Assembly (NCBI RefSeq): GCF_900169065.1
Contig: NZ_FXZB01000001.1
Location: 1-64,000, forward strand
Source: Brevibacterium aurantiacum
Lineage (GTDB): Bacteria > Actinomycetota > Actinomycetes > Actinomycetales > Brevibacteriaceae
DNA: 64,000 nt
Direction of reading: 5' to 3'
Numbering within the stretch: position 1 is the first letter of the stretch; each line of letters begins with the position of its first letter. The position numbers were made by a program, and so were the translations under genes. Shown here piece by piece: positions 50,205 through 59,691 of the stretch. Below the pieces are notes generated by a model. That model saw only the letters and a program-made list of their open reading frames with translations, ran no database searches and was not told the origin of the DNA.

Positions 50205-51182
50205 TTACCAGAAGCCGGGGAGAACGAACGGGTCGATTGCGACTGCGAGGAAGAGCAGCGACAGGTAGGTGATCGAGCCGTGGAAGACCTTCATCGCCTT
50301 CAGTGATGTTCCGCTCTTACCCTTCTTCGCCCGAGAGACGAGGGCGTAGCAGGAGAACAGGAACCAAGCGCCGGCGAGAACAGCCACAGCCGTGTAGACG
50401 GGGCCCATGGGGGCAAGCGGAATGAGTGCCAGCGAGCACAGCACCATGGCCCAGGTGTACGCGATCATCTGGCGACCGACGTTCGTCGGCGGCACCTTCG
50501 ACGGCAGCATCGGAACGTCTGCGGCGTCATAGTCGGCCTTGTATTTGATCGCCAGCGGCCAGTAGTGCGGCGGGGTCCAGAAGAAGACTACGAGGAACAG
50601 GAGGAGCGCTTCCCATGCGAGTCCGCCGGTGACAGCGGACCAGCCGATGAGGACGGGCATGCAGCCCGCGGCGCCGCCCCAGACGATGTTCTGCGTGGTG
50701 CGACGTTTGAGGATCAGCGTGTAGAAGACCGCGTAGAGCAGGATCGCACAAGCGGTGAGGCCGGCGGTCACCCAGTTGGTGGTGCCGCCGAGCCAGAAGA
50801 TCGATCCCAGGCCCAGGGCAAAGGCAAAGATGAGTGCGGCCCGGGGCGTGATCTCACCAGTCACGAGCGGACGGTGCTTGGTCCGTTCCATCTTCGCGTC
50901 GATGTCACGGTCGACATAGCAGTTGAACACCGAAGCGGAGGCGGCAGCTGCCGCGCCGCCGATGAGCGTGTTGATGACCAGCCAGATATTCGGCATTCCC
51001 TGCGCGGCGAGGAACATCACCGGAGCGGTGGTCACCAGCAGGAGTTCGATCACTCGAGGCTTGGTCAGTGCAATGTAGGCACTGATGATCGAGCGGGGAC
51101 GTTTTGAGAGTCGCTCCTCGTCGATTGCCCTCTGCAGAGGGCGTTCACTCTGCGTGTCCTGGTTCTGACGAAGTTCACTCAC
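50205..51182 (-). CDS. ctaB: Protohaem IX farnesyltransferase (haem O synthase)
   Basis: A 325-residue UbiA-family prenyltransferase with about nine helices. The first Asp-rich motif is NCYVDRDIDAKMERTKHRP and the second is YKADYDAADVPMLP. It makes haem O, the substrate of CtaA. GTG 51182 is preferred: TAGAAT lies seven bases upstream with CTGGCA at 17 bases from it, indicating a leaderless message. The frame extends 45 codons upstream without membrane-protein character. Confidence 0.93.
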   Translation of the reverse strand: MSELRQNQDTQSERPLQRAIDEERLSKRPRSIISAYIALTKPRVIELLLVTTAPVMFLAAQGMPNIWLVINTLIGGAAAAASASVFNCYVDRDIDAKMERTKHRPLVTGEITPRAALIFAFALGLGSIFWLGGTTNWVTAGLTACAILLYAVFYTLILKRRTTQNIVWGGAAGCMPVLIGWSAVTGGLAWEALLLFLVVFFWTPPHYWPLAIKYKADYDAADVPMLPSKVPPTNVGRQMIAYTWAMVLCSLALIPLAPMGPVYTAVAVLAGAWFLFSCYALVSRAKKGKSGTSLKAMKVFHGSITYLSLLFLAVAIDPFVLPGFW

Positions 51183-51455
51183 GCACTCGATTCTACCCTC
51201 TGTCGAATATTTTGCCAGTCGGTGGCGGATGCGTTTCGGAGTCCGATTCTGGAGCCGAAAGGAGCACTGGACCAGAAAGGAACAGCGGGATCCAGATGAT
51301 GCCGCCGACCGCCGCAAACAGGAACCACCACCTCGCTGCTGAGCACCACTGCGGTCGCGATCTCAGCGTTGGTGATCTCACCCCTCGCGTTTATCACCCG
51401 GCACGGTAGAGTTTGAGTGCACGCCTCTAAGACGAACGAAGGATCGCTCGAAGAC
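51183..51455. other. Divergent ctaB/tkt intergenic region
   Basis: It contains the ctaB promoter (TAGAAT at about 51190-51195 on the minus strand) and TAGAGT at 51407-51412 as a possible -10 for tkt. A 62-codon minus-strand frame with one hydrophobic stretch lies in between but is not supported as a gene. Confidence 0.5.
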
Positions 51456-53537
51456 ATGAACTCCCTGTCCTGGACAGAACTCGACAACCGCGCAGTCGAC
51501 ACCGCCCGCCTCCTCGCCGCAGATGCAGTGCAGAAGGCCGGACACGGTCACCCCGGAACCGCGATGAGTCTCGCTCCCGTTGCTCACTATCTCTACCAGC
51601 ACGGTCTCAAGCATGATCCCGCCGATCCGACCTGGGCAGGCCGTGATCGCTTCGTTCTCTCCTGTGGGCACAGCTCACTGACCCAGTACGTCCAGCTCTA
51701 CCTCTCGGGCTTCGGTCTTGAGCTCGACGATCTGAAGGCGCTGCGCACCTGGGGTTCTCTGACTCCAGGCCACCCCGAGGTGGGACACACCGCCGGTGTC
51801 GAGATCACCACGGGACCACTGGGCTCCGGGCTTGCCTCCGCGGTGGGAATGGCCATGGCCTCCCGTCGCGAACGCGGTCTCTTTGACCCTGAGGCTGCTC
51901 CGGGCGCCTCTCCCTTCGACCATTCCGTTGTGGTTCTCGCCTCCGATGGTGACCTCGAAGAAGGCGTCTCCGGTGAGGCTTCCTCCTTGGCCGGAACCCA
52001 GGAACTGTCGAACCTGGTCGTCATCTGGGACGATAACCGGATCTCGATCGAAGATGACACCGCGATCGCCTTCAGCGAGGACACTGCCGCCCGCTATGCG
52101 GCCTACGGCTGGCACGTCCAGCACGTCGACTTCCGCGCCGGTGACGAATACAACGAAGACCTGAACGCTTTCCATGCAGCGATGGAGGCTGCGAAGGCAG
52201 ATTCCCGTCCGTCCTTCATCCGTCTCTCGACGATCATCGCCTGGCCCGCTCCGAATGCGCAGAACACCGGCGGCTCGCACGGTTCCGCACTCGGCGACGA
52301 CGAGATCAAGGCAACCAAGGAGATCCTCGGCTTCGACCCCGAGCAGAAATTCGAGGTTCCCGCCGAGGTGCTCAACCACACCCGTTCAGCACTGGACCGC
52401 GGTCGCAGCGCCCACATCGAGTGGGACGAGTCCTACACTGCGTGGCGCGAGGCTAACCCCGCCAATGCCGAGCTCTTCGATCGTCTGGCCAAGCGCGAAC
52501 TGCCAGCAGATCTTGACGACCAGTTCCCAGTGTTCGAAACCAGCGACAAGGGCATCGCGACCCGCGCCGCCTCCGGACAGGTTCTCAATGCCATCGCCGC
52601 AACCATGCCCGAGCTGTGGGGCGGCTCGGCCGACCTGGCAGGCTCGAACAACACGCTGATCAAGGGCGACCCGAGCTTCCTGCCCGAGCATCGTTCGACC
52701 GGCGCATTCTCCGGCAATGAGTACGGGCGCAACATCCACTTCGGTGTCCGCGAATTCTCTGCCGGACTCATCGGCAACGGCATCGCCCTCCACGGCGGAA
52801 CTCGCCCCTACAGCGGCACCTTCCTCGTCTTCAGCGACTACCAGCGTCCAGCCATCCGTCTGGCCGCCCTGCAGCAGCTGCCCAACGTCTTCGTGTGGAC
52901 TCACGATTCGATCGGCCTCGGCGAAGACGGACCCACCCACCAGCCGATCGAGCACCTCTCCGCACTGCGTGCGATTCCCGGTCTCGACCTGGTCCGCCCT
53001 GCCGATGCGAACGAGACCTCGGTCGTCTGGCGCAAGGTTCTCGACCGCACCGACGGCCCCAGCGGGCTCGTGCTCACCCGTCAGGCCGTTCCGGTCCTCG
53101 ACCGTGAGAAGTACGCTCCCGCCTCCGAGGCTGCTCGTGGCGGCTATGTCCTCCTCGACACTGCCGACGAGCCCGAGGTCGCCATCCTCGCCAGCGGTTC
53201 CGAGGTCGCCATCGCGATCGCCGCTGCCGAGGAGCTGCAGGCCGCAGGCACCGCTGCACGCGTCATCTCGATGCCGTGCCAGGAGTGGTTCGACGCGCAG
53301 CCCGCGGACTACCGTGCAGCGGTCCTCCCCCGTGGCCTGAAGGCGCGTGTGAGCATCGAAGCCGCATCGGCGATGAGCTGGCACAAGTACCTCGGCGATG
53401 CCGGTCGTGCCGTGTCGATCGAGCACTTCGGTGCCTCTGCCGACTACGCGACCCTGTATGAGAAGTTCGGAATCACCCCGGCCGCGGTCGTTACTGCCGC
53501 CAAGGAATCGATCGCAGCGGCGAAGGCGGACGCATGA
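51456..53537 (+). CDS. tkt: Transketolase
   Basis: A 693-residue TPP enzyme: KAGHGHPGTAMSLAP substrate loop, thiamine motif ASDGDLEEGVSGE with DDN following, and the pyrimidine-domain block GVREFSAGLIGNGIALHGG. It interconverts pentose and hexose phosphates. ATG 51456 (MNSLSWTELD) matches the family start; GTG 51417 would add 13 residues. Its stop overlaps tal (ATGA). Confidence 0.95.
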   Translation: MNSLSWTELDNRAVDTARLLAADAVQKAGHGHPGTAMSLAPVAHYLYQHGLKHDPADPTWAGRDRFVLSCGHSSLTQYVQLYLSGFGLELDDLKALRTWGSLTPGHPEVGHTAGVEITTGPLGSGLASAVGMAMASRRERGLFDPEAAPGASPFDHSVVVLASDGDLEEGVSGEASSLAGTQELSNLVVIWDDNRISIEDDTAIAFSEDTAARYAAYGWHVQHVDFRAGDEYNEDLNAFHAAMEAAKADSRPSFIRLSTIIAWPAPNAQNTGGSHGSALGDDEIKATKEILGFDPEQKFEVPAEVLNHTRSALDRGRSAHIEWDESYTAWREANPANAELFDRLAKRELPADLDDQFPVFETSDKGIATRAASGQVLNAIAATMPELWGGSADLAGSNNTLIKGDPSFLPEHRSTGAFSGNEYGRNIHFGVREFSAGLIGNGIALHGGTRPYSGTFLVFSDYQRPAIRLAALQQLPNVFVWTHDSIGLGEDGPTHQPIEHLSALRAIPGLDLVRPADANETSVVWRKVLDRTDGPSGLVLTRQAVPVLDREKYAPASEAARGGYVLLDTADEPEVAILASGSEVAIAIAAAEELQAAGTAARVISMPCQEWFDAQPADYRAAVLPRGLKARVSIEAASAMSWHKYLGDAGRAVSIEHFGASADYATLYEKFGITPAAVVTAAKESIAAAKADA

Positions 53538-54637
53538 GCACCAATCTGACGAAGCTGAGCGAGCACGGTGTCTCCATCTGGCTCGATGATCTGTCACGGA
53601 CTCGCCTCGAGTCCGGTGATCTGGCACGACTCATCGAGGACTCGAACGTCACCGGAGTGACGACGAATCCGACGATCTTCGCCAATGCCATCGCCGGATC
53701 CGACAGCTATGACTCCACGCTTGCCGAACTCGGCGCCGACAAGGTCACCGCCGATGAGGCGATCGAATCACTGACCACCTCGGATGTCGCAGCGGCCGCC
53801 CGACTCTTCCGCCCCGTCTATGACGCCACCAACGGCGACGACGGGCGGGTGTCGATCGAGGTCGCTCCCCCATTGGCACACGATGCCGAGGGTACAGTCG
53901 CGGCGGCGAAGGCCCTGTGGGAACGAGTCGGCGAACCCAATGCGATGATCAAGATCCCGGCGACCGAAGCCGGACTGCGTGCGATCTCTGAGACGATCGC
54001 CGCGGGCATCAGCGTCAACGTCACCCTGGTGTTCTCGCTCACTCGCTACCGCCACGTCGTCGAAGCGTTCCTCCAGGGGCTGGAGAAGGCTCGAGCGGCG
54101 GGACATGACCTCAGCCAGATCAAGTCGGTGGCCTCGATCTTTGTCTCTCGCGTGGACGCGGAAATCGACGCACGCTTGGATGGCCTCGATGATCCGGCTG
54201 GAGCTGAGCTCAAGGGCCGTGCAGGCATCGCGAACTGCGTCCTGGCCCATGAGATCCATTCGCAGCTGTTCACCTCCGAGCGGTTCCGGGTCCTCGAGCT
54301 TGCCGGTGCCACACCGCAGCGGCTGCTGTGGGCTTCGACCGGAGTCAAGAACCCCGACTACCCGGACACCATGTATGTCTCGGGGCTGGTGTCTGCGAAC
54401 ACCGTGAACACGATGCCAGAACCCACGATGCAGGCTTTTGCCGATCACGGCGAGGTCACTGCCGAGATCTCGCCGGAGAACTACCGGGCCGCCGATGAGG
54501 TCTTCGACCGTTTGGCGCGGCTTGGAATCGACTATGCGGAGGTGATGACCGTGCTTGAGACTCAGGGACTTGAGAAGTTCGACGTCAGCTGGGCGGAGCT
54601 GCAGGAGACGATTCGCACAGCATTGGACCGGGCATGA
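53534..54637 (+). CDS. tal: Transaldolase
   Basis: A 367-residue transaldolase of the long actinobacterial type, with NVTGVTTNPTIFANAI and Schiff-base Lys140 in NAMIKIPATEAGL; the motif SIFVSRVD follows. It overlaps tkt upstream and pgi downstream by four bases each. Confidence 0.95.
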   Translation: MSTNLTKLSEHGVSIWLDDLSRTRLESGDLARLIEDSNVTGVTTNPTIFANAIAGSDSYDSTLAELGADKVTADEAIESLTTSDVAAAARLFRPVYDATNGDDGRVSIEVAPPLAHDAEGTVAAAKALWERVGEPNAMIKIPATEAGLRAISETIAAGISVNVTLVFSLTRYRHVVEAFLQGLEKARAAGHDLSQIKSVASIFVSRVDAEIDARLDGLDDPAGAELKGRAGIANCVLAHEIHSQLFTSERFRVLELAGATPQRLLWASTGVKNPDYPDTMYVSGLVSANTVNTMPEPTMQAFADHGEVTAEISPENYRAADEVFDRLARLGIDYAEVMTVLETQGLEKFDVSWAELQETIRTALDRA

Positions 54638-56256
54638 GACTGCAGCACAGCGTCCCGGTCACCGAGGACTACGAAGCCGAAGCAGCTCGCCTCCTCGAAT
54701 CACGTGTGCCCTCCCGCCTGGGTGCCAAAGATTCCACGTTGTTCACCGACGCCGTGGATACTGTGCAGCGCATGGGCTGGGTGGATCTGCCGCAGAGGGC
54801 TGCGCAGCTCGTCGACGAGATCGAATCTCTGCGCTCCCGGCTGGAGGCACAGGGACTGCGTTCCATCAGCCTGACCGGGATGGGCGGTTCGTCCCTGGCC
54901 CCTGAGGTTATGGCCGAGGCCGCCGGAGTCAGACTCGAAGTGGTCGACTCCACCGACCCTAACCAGGTCGCCGAGGCGATCGGGACCGATCTGTCCCACA
55001 CCGTGCTCATCGTCGCGTCCAAGTCTGGAACGACGATCGAGACGGATGCGATCCGCCGAGCCTTCTCCGCGGCCTTCGAATCGGTGGGCATCGATCCCGC
55101 ATCGCGCCTGATCGCGATCACCGATCCGGGTACAGAACTCGACGAATTGGCCACAGAGCAGGGCTTCCTGGCCACCTTCCACGCGGATCCGACGGTGGGA
55201 GGCCGCTACAGCGCATTGTCGGCCTTCGGTCTCGTCCCAGCAGGTCTCGCAGGCGTCGACATCCGCGCGATCGCAGACTCGGCGGCAGCGGCCGTCGACG
55301 GGTTCGCAGCCGATGCACCTGACAATCCCGCCCTGCAGTTCGGGACCTGGTTGGGCATCGGGCATGCCCGGGCGACAGAGAAGCTCGTGCTCGCGGAGAC
55401 CACACCCGCATTGTCGGGATTGAGCAAATGGGTCGAGCAGCTCGTGGCCGAATCCCTGGGCAAGGACGGCCAGGGAATCCTGCCCGTCGTTGTCGACGGA
55501 ACCGGCGACGTCGGCTTCTCTGATGCCCGAGCAGACGCCATGCTGTGCACCCTGGGTCCTGCCACCGACGTCACGGCGCCATCAGGCTTCGATTCCGACC
55601 TCGACGGTGACCTTGGCGAGCTGTTCGTGTTCTGGGAGTTCGCGACTGCCATTGCCGGATACAGCATCGGCGTCGACCCCTTCGACCAGCCGGATGTGGA
55701 GTCGGCGAAGGCACATGCCAGGCAGGCTCTCTCACAGGGCTCGTCGAGCGCACCCGCGCAGCCGGCGTTCCGCGAGGAGCAGATCGAAGTCTTCGGCGAG
55801 TTCGACGAAGCCACCGACCTCGTCGGTGCCATCGGCGAACTCTTTGCACAGGTCGATGAATACGGTTATGTCGGTGTGCAGGCGTTCCTCGACCGCATCG
55901 CCGACGCCCATGCCGAGGACCTTCGCGCACTGGTCTCCCAGCATGCGGGTGTGCAGACCACATTCGGGTTCGGGCCTCGGTACCTGCATTCGACGGGTCA
56001 GTACCACAAAGGCGGCCACCCCAACGGTGTGTATCTGCAGATCACTGCGGATCCCCGGACGGATCTGCTGGTTCCCGGACGCCACTATGGCTTCACCGAA
56101 CTGCAGCGGGCGCAGGCTCTCGGCGATGCCGCGGCATTGCAGGAGAAGGGCCGTCCCGTCCTCCGCGTTCATCTGCTCGACCGCGCACAGGGCCTCGAGC
56201 AGCTGGGTCGCGCGATCGCAGCTGTCGAGCCGAAACATCATTTCGGTGTCGACTGA
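54634..56256 (+). CDS. pgi: Glucose-6-phosphate isomerase (tal-associated type)
   Basis: A 540-residue SIS-domain isomerase: GMGGSSLAPEVM (82-93), phosphate-binding ASKSGTTIETDAI (128-140), and the C-terminal GQYHKGGHPNGVYLQI. It resembles the isomerase half of bifunctional transaldolase-glucose-phosphate isomerases and not the classical Pgi, consistent with its overlap with tal. It connects the pentose-phosphate reactions to glycolysis. No zwf, opcA or pgl follows. Confidence 0.88.
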   Translation: MRLQHSVPVTEDYEAEAARLLESRVPSRLGAKDSTLFTDAVDTVQRMGWVDLPQRAAQLVDEIESLRSRLEAQGLRSISLTGMGGSSLAPEVMAEAAGVRLEVVDSTDPNQVAEAIGTDLSHTVLIVASKSGTTIETDAIRRAFSAAFESVGIDPASRLIAITDPGTELDELATEQGFLATFHADPTVGGRYSALSAFGLVPAGLAGVDIRAIADSAAAAVDGFAADAPDNPALQFGTWLGIGHARATEKLVLAETTPALSGLSKWVEQLVAESLGKDGQGILPVVVDGTGDVGFSDARADAMLCTLGPATDVTAPSGFDSDLDGDLGELFVFWEFATAIAGYSIGVDPFDQPDVESAKAHARQALSQGSSSAPAQPAFREEQIEVFGEFDEATDLVGAIGELFAQVDEYGYVGVQAFLDRIADAHAEDLRALVSQHAGVQTTFGFGPRYLHSTGQYHKGGHPNGVYLQITADPRTDLLVPGRHYGFTELQRAQALGDAAALQEKGRPVLRVHLLDRAQGLEQLGRAIAAVEPKHHFGVD

Positions 56257-56303
56257 CTGACGACGGTCTCACCGACCGCCTAGTCAGCTGAAATCATCTG
56301 CTG

Positions 56304-56345
56304 ACGACGAAGGACCCTGACCACATGGTCAGGGTCCTTCGTCGT
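56304..56345. terminator. Strong bidirectional terminator between pgi and secG
   Basis: A 20-bp perfect stem starting ACGACGAAGGACCCTGACCA with a two-base centre lies between convergent genes. Confidence 0.9.
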
Positions 56346-56377
56346 ATTACGTGGTTCGTGCTTCCAGTCAGACGCAC

Positions 56378-56623
56378 TCAGGCATTGAAGCGGGTGATGA
56401 GACCCAGCAGAATGATGCATGCGCCCCAGATGATCGCCATCAGGGTCGTGAACCGGTTGAGGTTGCGCTCGGCGACACCCGAGGATCCCAGCGATGAGGA
56501 CATGCCTCCACCGAACATGTCTGACATGCCTCCGCCCTTGCCTTTGTGCATGAGGATGAGGAGTGTCAGGAAGATGCTCGTGATGACGAGCAGCACGATG
56601 AGTATGATGTTGAGGATTTCCAC
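56378..56623 (-). CDS. secG: Preprotein translocase subunit SecG
   Basis: An 81-residue membrane protein with two helices (about 3-25 and 58-78) separated by a glycine-rich loop HKGKGGGMSDMFGGGMSSSL, the SecG signature. It assists SecYE. It follows tpiA by 43 bases, the usual actinobacterial order. Confidence 0.95.
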   Translation of the reverse strand: MEILNIILIVLLVITSIFLTLLILMHKGKGGGMSDMFGGGMSSSLGSSGVAERNLNRFTTLMAIIWGACIILLGLITRFNA

Positions 56624-56666
56624 GTCGAGAACTACCTATATTTCGTCAGAGGATGTCTTGGTCAGT

Positions 56667-57452
56667 CTACTTTGCCACTGCGGCCTTGCACAAAGCGGCG
56701 AAATCGGGCCCGTTGAGGCTCGCTCCCCCGACAAGTGCGCCGTCGACATCGTCGGATGCGAGGATCTCGGCGACGTTGTCGGTCTTGACCGAACCACCGT
56801 AGAGGATCCGCGTGCTCGACGCCAGTGCGGAACCGTACTTCTCTTCCAGGTGGGCTCGGATGGCCGCCGCCATCTCTGCAGCGTCGTCGGCCGTCGCGGT
56901 CTCCCCTGTGCCGATTGCCCAGACAGGTTCGTAGGCGATGACGATCCCTTCCAGCGCTGCCGAGTCGAAGCCGCTCAGGGATTCTTCGAGCTGCGTGAGG
57001 GTGAAGTCCACATGTGTCTTCTCCTGACGCTGTTCCAATGACTCGCCGATGCACAGGATGGGCGTGATGCCCTGAGCCAGCGCCGCCTTGACCTTGGCCG
57101 CGACGACGTCGTTGGTCTCATGATTGTTCGCCCGCCGTTCGCTGTGTCCGATCACGACGTAGGTGCAGCCGAGGCGGGACAGGAACGAAGCGGCGATCTC
57201 TCCGGTGTGAGCGCCTGGTTCGTACTGGGAGACGTCCTGTGCCCCGTAGGTCAGCCACAGTTTGTCGCCCTGGATGAGTGTCTGCACGGACCGGATGTCG
57301 GTGAACGGAGGAATCACGACGACGTCGCACTGTGTTCCGTCGAGTTTGGCGTCCTCGAGTGCCCAGGCAAGTTTCTGGACGCTCGAGATCGCTTCGAGGT
57401 GATCGTGGTTCATCTTCCAGTTGCCGGCCAGAAGCAGGGTGCGGTCGCTCAT
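56667..57452 (-). CDS. tpiA: Triosephosphate isomerase
   Basis: A 261-residue TIM barrel. Asn11/Lys13 (AGNWKMN), His102 (IGHSERR) and Glu174 (AYEPVWAIGTG) are the active-site residues. ATG 57452 matches the family start and lies 14 bases after the pgk stop. Confidence 0.96.
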   Translation of the reverse strand: MSDRTLLLAGNWKMNHDHLEAISSVQKLAWALEDAKLDGTQCDVVVIPPFTDIRSVQTLIQGDKLWLTYGAQDVSQYEPGAHTGEIAASFLSRLGCTYVVIGHSERRANNHETNDVVAAKVKAALAQGITPILCIGESLEQRQEKTHVDFTLTQLEESLSGFDSAALEGIVIAYEPVWAIGTGETATADDAAEMAAAIRAHLEEKYGSALASSTRILYGGSVKTDNVAEILASDDVDGALVGGASLNGPDFAALCKAAVAK

Positions 57453-57466
57453 TGTCGTCTTCTTTC

Positions 57467-58684
57467 TCACGCGAGTGCTTCGAGTCCGGGCAGCGTCTTG
57501 CCTTCGAGGTATTCGAGGCTGGCGCCGCCACCGGTGGAGATATGGCCGAACTCGTCGTCGGCGAAGCCGAGCGTGCGCACGGCCGCTGCCGAGTCGCCGC
57601 CGCCGACGACGGTCAGACGTGCACTGTCAGATCCTGCCTGGTTCGTCAGTGCGGATGCGACGGCCTTGGTCCCGGCGGAGAAGGCCGGGAACTCGAATAC
57701 TCCCATGGGGCCGTTCCAGAACACGGTGGTCGAGTTCGAGATGACGTCGGCGTATGCCTGCGCCGAGTCGGGCCCGATGTCGAGGCCCAGTCCCTGCGCA
57801 CCGGCAGGCGTGGATTCGAGATCCGCGATCGGACACACCCAGTTCTCGGCCTCGGCTGCGAATGACGCGGCCATGACGATATCCGTGGGCAACACGATGT
57901 TCGCACCCCCGGCCTCGGCACGTTCGAGGTAGCCCTTGACGTCGTCGACGCGGTCCTTCTCCACGAGGCTGGACCCGATGTCGTGGCCGAGCGCGGCGAG
58001 GAAGGTGAAGACCATTCCCCCGCCGATGAGGAGGTTGTCAGCCCGGTCGATGAGATTGTCGATGACGCCGAGCTTGTCGGAGACCTTCGACCCGCCGAGG
58101 ACGACGGTGAAGGGCGACTGCGGTGAGTTCAGCAGACGGTCGCTGACTTCGACCTCGGCCCGGACGAGAGATCCGGCGTAGTGGGGCAGCAGAGCCGCGA
58201 TGTCGTAGACCGAAGCCTGCTTGCGGTGGACGACTCCGAAGCCGTCGGAGACGAAGTCGTCTGCCAGTTCGGCAAGCTGAGCGGCGAAGGCCTGCCGCTC
58301 GCTGTCGTCCTTCGAGGTCTCGCCCGGGTTGAAGCGCAGGTTCTCGAGCAGGAGAACCTCACCGTCGGCCAGTTCCGCTGCTTTGATCCTTGCCTCCTCA
58401 CCGACGGTGTCGGCGGCGAATGCGACATCGCGGCCGATCGCCTTCGCGAGCTCGGGAGCCAGCGGATGCAGTGAGAACTGCGGGTCGGGTTCCCCCTTGG
58501 GTCGACCCAGGTGAGACATGACGATCACCCGCGCCCCCGCCTCGGCGAGGGCCTTGATCGTGCCGGCCGAGGCCAGGATGCGACCACGGTCGGTGATCGT
58601 GCCCTCATCCATCGGCACGTTCAGGTCACTGCGAACGAGGACCGTGCGGTGGGAGAAGATCTGCGGGTCGTCGTAAGTCCTCAT
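57467..58684 (-). CDS. pgk: Phosphoglycerate kinase
   Basis: A 405-residue kinase: RSDLNVPM, MSHLGRPKG, the hinge region and nucleotide-binding GGGMVFTF and HISTGGGASLEYLEG. One substitution worth noting is GVVHRKQAS where most Pgk proteins read AFGTAHRAHAS. ATG 58684 has AAAGGA upstream and overlaps the gap stop (ATGA). Confidence 0.95.
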   Translation of the reverse strand: MRTYDDPQIFSHRTVLVRSDLNVPMDEGTITDRGRILASAGTIKALAEAGARVIVMSHLGRPKGEPDPQFSLHPLAPELAKAIGRDVAFAADTVGEEARIKAAELADGEVLLLENLRFNPGETSKDDSERQAFAAQLAELADDFVSDGFGVVHRKQASVYDIAALLPHYAGSLVRAEVEVSDRLLNSPQSPFTVVLGGSKVSDKLGVIDNLIDRADNLLIGGGMVFTFLAALGHDIGSSLVEKDRVDDVKGYLERAEAGGANIVLPTDIVMAASFAAEAENWVCPIADLESTPAGAQGLGLDIGPDSAQAYADVISNSTTVFWNGPMGVFEFPAFSAGTKAVASALTNQAGSDSARLTVVGGGDSAAAVRTLGFADDEFGHISTGGGASLEYLEGKTLPGLEALA

Positions 58685-59682
58685 TTGTTCCTTTCGCCGA
58701 GGATGTAGCTGACCATGTCCTTGAGGCGATTGGTGTAGCCCCATTCGTTGTCATACCAGGCCACGACCTTGATCTGGTTCCCAAGCGTCATCGTGAGCTG
58801 GGAATCCACGATCGCCGAGGCGGTGGTGCCGACGATGTCGGTCGACACCAGAGGTGCCGTGCTGTATTCGAGGTACGGCGAGGATTCCGCGGCCTTGGCC
58901 AAGATCTCGTTGACCTCTTCGGTCGTGGCGTTCTTCTTCGGGGTGAAGGTGAAGTCGATGATCGATCCGGCGGGGACGGGAACGCGGACCGCGAGGCCGT
59001 CGAGTTTGCCGGCCAGGTGCGGCATCACCTTGCCGACGGTGCGTGCGGCACCGGTCGTCGTCGGGACGATGTTCACGGCTGCGGCACGAGCACGACGCAG
59101 GTCGCGGTGGGGCCCGTCGACGAGCATCTGGTCGCCGGTGTAGGCATGGACGGTGTTGAGCAGGCCGGATTCGACCCCAAGAGCGTCGTCGACGGCCTTG
59201 ACGACGGTGGCCATGCAGTTCGTCGTGCAGGAGGCGTTGGAGACGACGGTGTGCTGGGCCGGGTCGAAGTCGGCTTCGTTGACGCCCATGACGAAGGTTC
59301 CGTCGACGTCTTTGCCCGGTGCCGAGAGCACAACGGTCTTCACGGTTCCGCCGAGGTGGACCTCGGCTTGGTCGCGGCGGGTGAATCGTCCGGTGGACTC
59401 GACGACGAGTTCGACCTCGTGTGCCGACCAGTCGATCTCGGCCGGGTCAGCCTGGCTGAGCACTGAGATGGTGGTCCCATCAACGGTCAGTGTCTCGTCG
59501 CTGGCTTCGACGGTGTGGTCGAAGCGCGGCCACACGGAGTCATAGGCCAGCAGGTGGGCCAGTGTCTGTGTGTCGGTGAGGTCATTGATGGCGACGACTT
59601 GGAGGTCGGAGCCGGGTTCGAGGGATAGACGGTACAGGGCACGACCGATGCGGCCGAAGCCGTTGATGGCGATTCGTCTCAT
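58681..59682 (-). CDS. gap: Glyceraldehyde-3-phosphate dehydrogenase
   Basis: A 333-residue GAPDH. Catalytic Cys152 in SNASCTTNC and His179 are present; Asp34 (INDLTD) at the end of beta2 indicates NAD preference. It heads the gap-pgk-tpiA-secG operon, nine bases after whiA. Confidence 0.96.
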   Translation of the reverse strand: MRRIAINGFGRIGRALYRLSLEPGSDLQVVAINDLTDTQTLAHLLAYDSVWPRFDHTVEASDETLTVDGTTISVLSQADPAEIDWSAHEVELVVESTGRFTRRDQAEVHLGGTVKTVVLSAPGKDVDGTFVMGVNEADFDPAQHTVVSNASCTTNCMATVVKAVDDALGVESGLLNTVHAYTGDQMLVDGPHRDLRRARAAAVNIVPTTTGAARTVGKVMPHLAGKLDGLAVRVPVPAGSIIDFTFTPKKNATTEEVNEILAKAAESSPYLEYSTAPLVSTDIVGTTASAIVDSQLTMTLGNQIKVVAWYDNEWGYTNRLKDMVSYILGERNK

Positions 59683-59691
59683 GACTCGATC

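Noticed and set aside
51193-51381. 62-codon minus-strand frame with one hydrophobic segment between ctaB and tkt
   Set aside because: There is no convincing ribosome-binding site, its end lies almost on the ctaB -10 element, and an alternative frame covers the same bases. It is left as unproven.
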